A DNA stretch of 59,795 nucleotides from Ectocarpus siliculosus (Eukaryota; Sar; Phaeophyceae; Ectocarpales; Ectocarpaceae). Positions 1-9,710 of the stretch are shown here, piece by piece (the stretch's first letter is position 1; every line of letters begins with the position of its first letter). Where the stretch lies: assembly GCA_000310025.1 (NCBI GenBank), contig FN649742.1, positions 4,710,154-4,769,948 of the forward strand, written 5' to 3'. The translations under genes and the position numbers were made by a program. A model generated the notes under the pieces. It did not search any database and was not told where the DNA came from. It was given only the letters and a program-made list of their open reading frames with translations.

Positions 1-1377
1 AAAAAGGGGGGGGAGGGGGGGGGGCACCGAAGAAAGGCAACCAAGGCCCTCCTCCCAGGGAGAAGCCGGGGCCGGGGTCGTTCAACGGAGAAACTTTCAC
101 GGGAGATTCTTGGGACACCTCCGGGCCCAGCTTCTAAGGCCTACCTCTACCTCTTGACTTGGTTTTGCCGCGCGGGGCAGGGTGTCGAACTGCTGGTGAT
201 GCGGCTAGCTAGAGGCTCTTCCGTTCGTTTGGCATGCATGGGTTTGTTGTTGCTCATATTGGTCGATAGCTGCAGAATGAAGGTGAAGCTGGACAATCAG
301 AGGCGAGACCTCTCATGTTGAAATTTTTGTACCCGAAGAAGGCGCGTTGATTGCGCGATCTGTCCGTATTGCTGGGGGGGCTTTCGGTAACAGCACCGGT
401 GGTCTGGTGCCAACGAAACAGCGGGAAAGGGTAGACTGCTGTCGTTGAGACGGAAGAATGGGCATCCCGAATGTGTGTGTTGCGATTCGATCTAGGAGCT
501 TTCACGCGTTCTTTGGGAGTTTCGACCTCTCTCCAAGGGAAATATTCAGGATTTGACGAATGTCATAACCCGGGGCTAACGCGGCGTCGCAAGCAATCGT
601 ACTCCTCTTTTGAAAGCGAGTCCCAGAAGAAGAGTCAACAGTCTTTAACCCGAGACGAAACCTGAGCGAGCATGTAACCGAAACCTAACCGTCGTACTCG
701 TGCCAAGTCGAGGACACCCGTGGGGTTTTCCTTTGACAAGAACGATTCCCCCACACCCTTGAGGTGCTGCGACAACGACGCAAGAAAGTCAGACGAAAAT
801 CAAGACGACGAATAGCCACGTACGTACGTACGTCGGACAAGGTACATAGAAGGAACATGTCCAACATTAGTCGCGAACGTCTCCTTGATCGTCGCTTACC
901 CCAGGCGCGCACCGCGAAACACCAACTTTTGGGAATGTGGGGGGTGGTCAGGCAACACGTACGGTTCACTTCCGTGTAGTGTGTAGTATAGATTAGTGTA
1001 GGATCAAGTCGAGGCAAGCTGTCAGATCAACTCCGTTCAGAGGCGAAAAACCAAGATGAAAAACAGTTCAGAAAGCCAGAATGTTGAGCCGATCGCCATG
1101 CATGGTGGATCAGCTGATACCCTCGAATAATATCCCTCTTGAGCCTTCTAGACTACGTTGTTGTTGCTCCCAAATCCTGCTGTAGGCGGGTTCCGCGGTA
1201 AAGACAAATCGGTTCTCCCTCGGCGAATTTTTTTTTTTCAAAAAAACGTTTTTGGTTCTAAGTCTATAACGACGTTTAAGCGCATAAAAAAAAGACTCTT
1301 CTCTATGATAGAGATGGATTCGTTGTGTCATATTAAGAAAAAAAAAAAAGAGAAGTAAAAAAAAATCGGTTCGGATC
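1..1377. other. No supportable gene; repeat-rich flank
   Basis: I recognise no gene here. The stretch opens with a poly-G run, contains short open frames that look like chance, and has A/T homopolymers around 1228-1370. One copy of the octamer ACTGCTGT lies at 435-442. Confidence 0.5.
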
Positions 1378-1521
1378 ATGTCGAACTTTTTTTTTCGGCG
1401 CATTCCCGATCTCGCCGCCTCCATTTCTCCTCGGCAATCGACTCCGCTTGGCCGATTTAGGGGGGGTAGAGCCACTCAGAAAGTTGGTCTGACCAAAAGT
1501 GGCCGCGGGAGGGGGCTATAT

Positions 1522-3761
1522 ATGAGTGGGGCTGGGGCTGGAGCTGGTGTCCCAGCGGGCAACTGCATCCGCATCGTACCGCTGGGAAACAAGCAGTGGA
1601 AAGTAAAGCACCAATGGGTTCCACACGCCCTAGGCCTCAAGCTCACCACCAAGCTGATGGACCCGCGGAAGGATACCAGCGTTATCGACCAGCTTGTGGC
1701 CTACCCCAAGGATGACGAGGAAGCCTTATGCTCGAAAGCTAGGGAAAAGGCCGAGGAAATCTTGAAGACGAGAAGGGATAGATACGAACAATCACTGCAG
1801 CGTAGCAGCGGCGTGCGAAGATGCGGCAACACCGGCAGGAGGGCAGACAGCGAGATGGGCTGTCCAGTGAGAGCGGCGTTGCCGCGGAAGACTCGTGCTA
1901 GCGTTACAAGGCCGACTGCTCCCGATCGCCCCCCTGAGGAAGAGGTAAGGATCTGCTGCTGCTGGGTGCTGCTGGGTCTGTCTGTCATTCTCTCGCTATC
2001 CCCTCTTGAACCCCTCTCCTCTTTTCTGTTGTACTAGATGTAAAAAACAACAACCTTGAGGGTACTGCTGTGTGGGAAAATAAAACTGAAAGATTGCCTG
2101 CATGTGCTGGCACCCCTTCGGTTGTAGACTGCTGTCCGCTCTCTCTACCGTAGATGCCTGCCGACTGCTGAAGACAACGACGAGTGTTCGCTGTGATGCG
2201 AGACTTCTTCTCTACCTCCAGCGTTGTGGATTGCTCTCGCTCGACGTGTTGTATGCCACCGCCGGCGCAACTTCCAATTGCATTGTATTTACGGTGAGTA
2301 TTCGAATCGAAGTATAAATTGAACCACAGGTTTTTATTCTTGATTTCTTCTGCTGCTACCCCAGCGCTGACGTTTCCAAATGCCCCCACTGCTGCACGTT
2401 GCACTTAACCCACCCCGCCGCTCAAACCTTCCAGCCACCAGAGCAGTTCGAGTGGAGTGACACCTCGCCAGCATTCGTCGCGGCGATGAGAGCGATGACC
2501 ACAACGGAGTTGTTGCGGTGTCTGGCAGAGCTCAAGGTGCCCGCCGCTGACAAGCTTCGAGAGCAGCTGGAGGAAGCGAGGGGGCTCCAATCGGCATGTC
2601 GTAGAGCCTTAAAGGATGCCGCAATCCAAGGGCGAACCAAAGAGGGAAGGAGAACGTTCCAGACGTTGCTCACGGCTGTTGCGTACGATGGAGACGGGCC
2701 TTCGAAGGTGACAGCCAAGCGCAAGTCCGAGATCTTTGGCATTCACCCAGAGCACCTCGTCGCCGCCCGACGGCGGGTGACAGCGCTGAGGCCTGATCTC
2801 CCTCCACTTCAGGCAATCGATGAGAAGGCGTACTACTTCCACTCCCGGACCAAGAGGAGCGACGCAACCCCCCCAGAAATGCTGGAGCTCATGGGAACGT
2901 TCTGGCACACCGACGAGGTATCTCGTGCATCGGCGAACTCCAAAGACATCTGGCGGGAATCCAAGTTGCCCAGTGCGAAAGGACACCCTCGTCGGCAGCT
3001 CATCGTGAAGGGACAGGGTGAGGCAGTCTACGAAAAGTTCTTGGTGTGGCCAGGTTGGATCAACTTCAAGAAGGTCTGGAAGGAGGAGAACGGCGAGGAC
3101 CTGGCGGACCCCGGCCGCACTCTGTTCCTCTCGACGCGGTGCAGGTGCTTGACTTCCCCCAAGACAGACCAGTTCTGACGGCATCAGGAGGAGCAAGAGG
3201 ACGACCGCAGTGAGTGTGAGGCATATCGCCCTCCTTGGCGGGAACTTGAAGGGCGGGGGCGGGGGGGCTAGAGCGAGCAGCGAGGAAGAGTCGTCGGAGG
3301 AGTCCGAAGAGGAAGAAAGTTCCGAGGATGAGGAGGACGACGAGGACGACGAGGACGACGAGGGGGAGGGGGAGGGGGGGGAGGAGGAGGGGGGGGAGGA
3401 GGGGGAGGAGGAAGGTCCGACTCTGGCGAACGAGACGGTTTGTGTCGAGAAGGTGGTTCTCCGGCACAAACTGCACACCGGTTCGGCCTCTTGTTTTTGC
3501 TCTGCCTGTCGCGTGCATGAGTACGAGCGGTGCTATACCAGGAGCAAGTACCCGGCCTGCGGCACGAAGCTCGAAGAGCAGGTAGTAGAGGAGACAGTCA
3601 TCATGGTCACTGGTGGAGATCCTGTGGTTGGGGTGGATCCTGTGGTCGGGAGCAAAAAGAAGGCGAAGAAAATTGTTTTCCGGAAGGGGGCGACCACCTG
3701 TCAGATGGACAGGGCTACCGGTACACAGTTTGGGGTCTCATTCTGCGGTAGCAGCAAGTAG
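1522..3761 (+). pseudogene. Broken two-exon gene, unrecognised, possibly transposon-derived
   Basis: Exon 1 can start at ATG 1522 (1378 is an alternative) and ends at a GT donor at 1945. A phase-0 acceptor at 2433-2434 joins it to an exon of about 250 codons. A TGA at 3176-3178 then ends the frame. The same frame stays open to about 3290 and a second frame resumes from 3210 to 3761, so a nonsense change plus a frameshift, or a small missed intron, separates the parts. The middle part has a His/Trp-rich block (FWHTDE, then KDIWRES, then HPRRQLIVKG). A run of about 45 Glu/Asp/Gly residues follows (3283-3420), then a Cys cluster of the form CxCxxC near 3491-3540 and a Lys-rich stretch. I do not recognise the family. 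The layout of acidic tract plus Cys cluster and the damage in a repeat-rich area suggest a mobile-element or multicopy origin, which is inference. Confidence 0.45.
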
Positions 3762-5120
3762 ATATTGATTGAGGGGCTGGGTGATGGTGCGTTCAAATCT
3801 TGGTTTTCATTTTTGCGGTATTATTGTGAAGATAAACGCGTGGTTTGGTGAAGATTGTGCGTGTTGCGACTTGTAAACTTGCAGTTTTTCTGTTGTGCTT
3901 CAATCGGCGGCGGCGAGAAAAGTGTAATGTACAACACCCATTTTAACTTTGTTCAGAATGCGAGAAAAAAAATCCAACGACGGACTCGTGATCCCCACCC
4001 CAAAATTGACACACCCTGAAATTTTCAGATCGATCTGACGATTTTTCAAAACCGGGGATATTTTGGCACCATCCCCGGTCTGTGCGTTTTCGCAAATTGG
4101 CAATCGGTAAAGAGCATAATGCATTGAAACCCGGCCACCACCATCGAGTTTTCTTTTTAAATTTTGCATATCATCATAACTATGGTATAGGATCATTGCC
4201 CCAAATAAATTCGGCTTTGCCGCGGAACCCGCCTGTAGTACAGAGTTTGACAAAAACTCGCAAGTTCGTGGGGCCGCGAAACCTCGCGTACACGCACCAA
4301 AGAGGAAGAGGGTCTGCTAGGTCCGTTCGGCGTTTGAGGCAAGCACCGCAAGAGGAAAGATGACAAACAAAAATGCCGCGTTGTTTAACCACAGATGGTG
4401 CGTTAAACGTAGTAGTACAACTAGAGGCCCCAGAATACATGAGACGAGAACATACAAAACAGAATCAATTTAAATTCAGCTCGAGATCGATACAAGCAAG
4501 AACCCACGAAAGATGAGACGGAAGCAAATTAAAGCAGAAAAAAAATGCAGATCGAGACCGATGCAAGCACAAACCCACAAATCAAGTTAAAGGTCCCTCG
4601 GAACACAAAACATAGTGGTGGGTGTTCCGGCGGGTGAGCAGACGGGAACACTCTCCTCCTCCTAGCCGACCCGTGAAGAGAAACCTACTTGTGAGACTGC
4701 TGTACATCCATTCACCAAGCAGGTACGTAGACAAACACGAAGTCCATCCATGCAGAGCAGGTGAGCAAGAGTGGAGTGCCCAAGGCTGAGGGGACTCCGT
4801 CACTCACCAACTCATCAGGTCACGTACATACACGCTAACCCGCAGAGGCTCCGTGATCGTACTGACCGCCGTATACCCTCAACAAAGAACCAAGTAAACA
4901 CCACCCGAGGGTTTCTAAATTTCGCCTGTCGGACCTGTCTGTTCCTCCTGGTCGCTTGCCATCCCCCGGTTGTGCGATTCCTTTCGCCACAGAAGGTGCG
5001 CTGCGAAACCAATGCCTGTCCACCACGAGTCAGGCACATCTAACCCTATATTTCAAACATAAAAACAATAAAGGGAAACATGCAACTTGCGATGATGGCG
5101 GAGAATCGTGGTGACTCCGG
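3762..5120. other. Intergenic; one diverged duplication
   Basis: I see no gene. Two diverged direct copies of an A-rich segment start at 4478 and 4548. They share the order CGAGAYCGATRCAAGCA, then AACCCAC, then TTAAAG. The remaining open frames are short and unlike known proteins. Confidence 0.4.
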
Positions 5121-6233
5121 TCACACCCAGTTTGACTTCCACACCCCACAGATGTTGACTCCGGGTAAAGCAGGTAAGGCATCGCCGGGCCGCTGGGCAA
5201 TTGTCAGCTCCTGCAAAGACACGGGCCACTCGACCTCGTTGACGGGCTGTGTAAAGCTCAAGCTGAAGCTGAACTCAAGTTGCCGAAGCGACCCCGGCCA
5301 GGCGACCCCGGTTATCGGCTGATTGAAGTCGTAGCCAAACTTCAGGAGTTCCAGGGATGATGGCCACGAAGCTCGATCGATCGGCTGATTGAATGAATCG
5401 CTAAACTCCAGCTTGCGCAGCGTAGGCCAAGATACCCCATCGATGGGCTGATTGAATTTTCCAAAGAAGCTGAGTGTCTGCAGAGAGGCCGGCCACGCGA
5501 CTCTTGCTATCGGCTGATTGAAATCTTGCCCGAAGTACAGATGCTGCAGGGAAACAGGCCACGCGGCACCTTCGATAGAGGTGTTGAACGACGGGCCGAA
5601 TCTAATCTGTTGAACAGAGGATGGCAACGTTACCCTGTCGATAGGATGGTTGAATACCCAGCTGAGTTACAACTGTTGAAGAGACGGCGGCCACGTTACC
5701 CTGTCGATAGGCCAGTTGAATGACACCCCGAGTGATATATTTTGAAGAGATGATGGCCACGCTATCCTGTTGATAGGCCAGTCGAAGTCTTGGCCAAACT
5801 TCAGTTGTTGCAGCGATGCTGGCCATTGAACCATATCGACCGGCATGTTGAAGTCTCCATCAAACTTGATCTGCTTGACGTTTCGGGGCCAAACAATGCC
5901 GTCGAAACTACCGTTGAAACGACAACCGAACTTGATGCACTCCACGCTTGCCAAAGGATCGCTTGCGGCATCCAGCGTCGCAGCCGGTATATTCCACGTC
6001 ACCTTGCGCGGCCGAAACGCTGGCACACGCGCCGTAATCGGCTGCATCTCGTTGCGAGTTCGGAGTCTGGTCGCGGCGACCCACAGATGTCGAGGAGTCC
6101 CAAGTTCAACTCGTAGATGCATTCGAGGAACGCTTCTGCAAGCCATGCAGAACTGCAGCGACGCCAGCTGAAGCTGACTTGTAGACGTGTACCATTCCTT
6201 TCCATCAAGAGGCTCACAGAGGGCCACGATCAT
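5121..6233 (-). pseudogene. FNIP-repeat protein with one in-frame stop
   Basis: On the minus strand one frame runs from ATG 6233 (or further upstream; an acceptor-like TTTCAG lies just 5') to a stop at 5121. Its C-terminal two thirds hold about eleven repeats of roughly 22 residues with the pattern F-N-x-P-I-x-x-V-x-W-P-x-S-L-x-x-L-x-F-G, which is the FNIP repeat. This repeat family is known from Dictyostelium, large DNA viruses and some protists, and forms leucine-rich-repeat-like solenoids probably used for protein binding. The first 100 residues lack repeats and contain a Leu/Cys/Trp-rich stretch that could be a degenerate F-box-like lead, though I cannot confirm this. A TAA at 5665-5667 interrupts the fifth repeat with no frame change. 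A lysine codon AAA would restore the repeat register, so a single-base nonsense change or sequencing error explains it. The other repeats are intact, which points to a recent lesion. Confidence 0.75.
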
Positions 6234-6379
6234 GGCGTCCAGGCAAAGACTGGGGCCTGAAAGGGTTCAAAATGTGTGGTCGGGCGAACATCGCGATCGA
6301 TCACGGAGTTGGCTTAAAAGGAAATTTGCAACCTACTTCCGGCGGAACCTACAGCTATGATGGAGGCATACCGTAAACG

Positions 6380-6520
6380 ACGAAGTTTTCCCCCCGGGGT
6401 GGGAATCGTTTTTTTTTCTGAAACCAACCCCCCCGGAGAGAAATTGACGTACCGCGGGGGGTTAGTTTTTTTTTTTCCAACGCTACCCCGGGGGGAAGCC
6501 CCCCCCTGGGGGGAGGGGGG
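6380..6520. repeat. Degenerate CCCCGGGG-palindrome repeats
   Basis: Several loose units of about 35-45 bp each carry a C-run/G-run palindrome (CCCCGGGG-like) followed by A/T-rich spacer and poly-T. They directly abut the poly-G edge of the non-autonomous element that follows. A similar block lies at 9005-9125 before another copy of that element. Confidence 0.55.
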
Positions 6521-7070
6521 TACTCATAGTCGTGCATGCCGTTGTCGTTAGACCATTGACCTCGCATCCCTACAAAGCCGGGACGGAGCACGCCGGGTTC
6601 TCACCGGACCAGGCCCTCACATCACCAAGCGCGAAGCGCCGTGAGGTATTCGGCGAGTCGCATGAAGGGTGAGCTGCATCCTGCTAAGGGTGTTCGGCAT
6701 CTTGTACTTACTTCCTTGCGTACGGATGACAGCTGCGTATGACCTAATTTATTTTCTGGTGCTTTCACTTCCAGAGACAGTAATAAGCACTGCTGTGTAA
6801 CTGCCTCGAGGATGCTTGACCAATTTAACACAACGTGGTGCGATCATCCCCCTTGCGCGGAGTGAGGTTTCTCCATCCCGCACAACATGATCTACTCGAC
6901 CACCATTCATGGTTACCGCCAAAAAACAAACAGAGGTAAAAAAAAAACGGTAACATGGTTGCCGAGTTCACGAAGTGAAATGGCTTGTTTTACAACGTCG
7001 TTGCTAAGTGACGAAAACCCAATCCCGATGGCAAACACCAAGGGGGAGGGGGGGGGGGGCGTACTCTTAT
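6521..7070 (+). mobile_element. Non-autonomous repeat element, copy 1
   Basis: This roughly 540-bp unit recurs at 9170-9710 and 59354-59795 (same strand) and, truncated, at 50810-51112 (opposite strand). It begins with TACTCATAGTCGTGCATGCC next to a poly-G run. It contains conserved blocks (GTCGTTAGACCATTGACC, then GGACGGAGCACGCCGGG), an A-rich tract, and ends with a 58-bp module plus another poly-G run. It has no coding capacity. The minus strand carries a weak A-box-like TGGTCGAGTAG in copy 2, but the B-box match is poor, so tRNA ancestry is uncertain. The adjacent LINE shares its terminal block. Confidence 0.75.
6982..7039 (+). repeat. 58-bp module, unit A
   Basis: This module runs from GGCTTGTTTTACAACG to GATGGCAAACAC and includes a potential hairpin around CGTCGTTGCCAAGCGACG (slightly diverged here). 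Other copies are at 8617-8674, 8684-8740 and 9634-9691, each next to G-runs. Confidence 0.8.
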
Positions 7071-8610
7071 GTTTTGCATGCCTTAGCGGTTAGACCATTG
7101 ACCACGCGTCCTCGAGAGGACGGAGCATTGTTCCCACAGGACTGATCACCGATGGCCAATCGTTCCTTCCTACTTTGCCAAAGGTGGCTCAAAAATGCCT
7201 TCCATAGTCTATCTATCCTAACGATATCCCTTCCAGCCTTTTCAAACCACTTCCTACTCCCCAGTACAGCTACCGTCCTCTCCTCTTTATTCCATGCCTC
7301 AAACATCTCCCTGTACGTCCGTTCTATTTTTCCCAGCTCAGTCATGTACACTTCCCTCTCCTCTTCGTACCACGGACATTCCGCTACATGAACACGGTCT
7401 TCGCATTCGAAGTCGCAATCACATGTGAACTTGCCGTCTTCGTCGTCTACCGTCCTATGTCTTCGTCGACGTTCTCGAAGGCCTATGTCCCCGGTCCTGA
7501 ATTTGACCTTAAGCTTTGTCCCTGCATCCATTGGTCCATGGAGGTAATCCTTGAACCCTATTCCTTCTTTCAACATTCCGTACTTCTAGACCCTCCTTAT
7601 CCTCGTTTCTTTCCTTAGATTCTGTTCTTCTCTCTCGGCACAAGCAACAGATATCTTCTCCTTGAACCCCTGTAGACCCTCCGTTTCCAGCGTTTCATCT
7701 TCGTCGATGTCTAACCCCTTCCATACGTCCTCTACAACCTTGACCCATTCCGTGGGTTGTCTACCCCTCTTTTGTTTGCCCACTTCGCCTCCCATACTAT
7801 TCTCGGCATCCTCTCCTCTCCCATCCCGCACATGCGATACTGCCATGTCAGCTTCCTTGCGTCTCTTCCCGACCGTAGGGATTGGATCCCCAATTCTGCC
7901 CTTACGGCTGCAGTACTTGTGCGCTTGGAGCATCCTAGGATGATTTTCGTTGCTTTCATCTGCGCCTCCTCGAGTCCTTTCACTACCTTCTTATTTCCTT
8001 CCCATACTTCTCCGGCGTACTCCAGCGGCGGTACGATTACGCTCTTCAAAACCGCCAATTTGATGCGTATATCGAGGTGCCGGTTTGCGAGTATTGGGTG
8101 CAGCTTCCCTGCTCGTGCTTTGCCCTTTTCCGCTACCTTGGACATGTGTGCATTCCACGAGCAGTCGTTTGCGATCTCTACTCCGAGGTATGTGTACTGG
8201 TCCACTACTGCAATCTCCTCGATCCCCCACTTCCATCTATGTTCTACTGGTTCCTCCCTGACCTTGTTGCACACCATGACGGCACTCTTCTTAACGTTGG
8301 CAGACAATCTCCATTTATCAGTAAACTTCTTCGCCGCGTCAATTTGTAGTTGCAGTCCCTCAGGGGTGTCCGACATACCAACAAAATCATCCGCAAACAG
8401 CATTCCTGACACCGAAGTTTCCGTGTCCCCTACTTTTACTCCCTTCCGGACTGCCTCTACGACTTCCAACAGATCGTTGATGAACACCTGGAACAATGTT
8501 GGGGGCAGCGAGCAACCTTGTGGGACCCCCTGCTCAATGTCGAAGAACTTAGACAGTTCTCCGTCTAGCATGACCGCGCTTTTCGTACACTCTGTCCTCT
8601 TCTTCACCGA
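7071..8610 (-). pseudogene. 5'-truncated non-LTR (LINE) reverse transcriptase
   Basis: On the minus strand the sequence enters inside a reverse transcriptase domain and shows GVPQGCSLPPTLF, then the catalytic LFADDFVGMSD block, then a thumb-like region. A C-terminal Cys-His knuckle (CDCDFECEDRVHVAEC) follows near 7400-7470. This is the usual order in LINE ORF2 proteins. The N-terminal endonuclease and the first RT motifs are missing: homology stops at 8610, exactly at a G-run and the repeated 58-bp module. A frameshift near 7770-7790 and an in-frame TAG near 7586-7588 further break it, so it is dead. The 3' end carries the same GGTCAATGGTCTAAC block and C-run as the non-autonomous elements, which suggests a parasite-host pair. 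I cannot name the clade. Confidence 0.9.
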
Positions 8611-8616
8611 GGGGGG

Positions 8617-8740
8617 GGCTTGTTATACAACATCGTTGCCAAGCGACGAAAACCCAACCCCGATGGCAAACACCAGGGGGGGCGGCTTGTTTTACAACGT
8701 CGTTGCCAAGCGACGAAAACCCAACCCCGATGACAAACAA
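8617..8740 (+). repeat. 58-bp module, two tandem units (B and C)
   Basis: Two copies of the 58-bp module lie head to tail, separated by a G-run, exactly at the truncated 5' boundary of the LINE. Each carries CGTTGCCAAGCGACG, able to form a short hairpin. Confidence 0.85.
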
Positions 8741-9004
8741 TGGGGTTTGTGCAAAATAGTGATGGTCCGCACACCACACACACAGAGAGTGACGAAACTG
8801 AGATGGATAAGGACTCCAGGGATGATAAGTGCAAGAATATGAGAATAAAACGAAATAATTTAACCGATGAAACAACGACGAGGGCCAAGTGACAAACAGT
8901 ACACCTAAATCTCGCTCGAAGCGCAGATCTGCAAATGAATTTTCCGTCCGATATCATGCTTTTTGTGCTCCGCGATGCAACAAAATCGACTCAGAAAATG
9001 AGGG

Positions 9005-9125
9005 AAATACATCCCCCCCGGGGGAACTCGTGGGAAAACTGGTACCCCGGGGGGAAATTGAAATACCCGTGGGGGCCTTTATTTTTTTGGTCTAAAACGA
9101 TCTACCCTGGGGCTAAATTAAAGAA
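9005..9125. repeat. Degenerate CCCCGGGG-palindrome repeats
   Basis: About four loose units with C-run/G-run palindromes (for example TACCCCGGGGGGAAATTG) precede copy 2 of the non-autonomous element, as at 6380-6520. Confidence 0.55.
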
Positions 9126-9169
9126 ACCATGCTTCCAGGCCGAACAGGTGATGTGTGTGTGTGTATGTG

Positions 9170-9710
9170 TACTCATACATGTAGTCGTGCATGCCGTTGT
9201 CGTTAGACCATTGACCTCGCATCCCTACAAAGCCGGGACGGAGCACGCCGGGTTCTCACCGGACCAGGCCCTCACATCACCAAGCACGAAGCACCGTGAG
9301 GTATTCGGCGAGTCGCATGAAGGGTGAGCTGCATCCTGCTAAGGGTGTTCGGCATCTTGTGCTTACTTCCTTGCGTACGGATGACAGCTACGTATGAATT
9401 AATTTATTTTCTGGTGCTTTCACTTCCAGAGACAGTTGTTAACACTGTGTAACTGCCTCGAGGAAGCTTGACCATTTTAACACATCGTGGTGCGATCATC
9501 CCCGTTGCGCGGAGTGAGGGTTCTCGACCCCGCACAACATGATCTACTCGACCACCATTCATGGTTACCGCAAAAAAAAAAAACGAGGTAAAAAAAAAAC
9601 CGGTAGCCTGGTTGCCGAGTTCACGAAGTGAATTGGCTTCTTTTACAACGTCGTTGCCAAGCGACGAAAACCCAATCCCGATGGCAAACACAGGGGGAGG
9701 GGGGGGGGGG
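9170..9710 (+). mobile_element. Non-autonomous repeat element, copy 2
   Basis: This copy matches copy 1 over its whole length, with scattered substitutions, and ends with the 58-bp module (9634-9691) and a G-run. Its left edge is altered by a GT microsatellite and a small duplication around ACTCATACATGTAGTCGTGC. It has no coding capacity. Confidence 0.8.
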
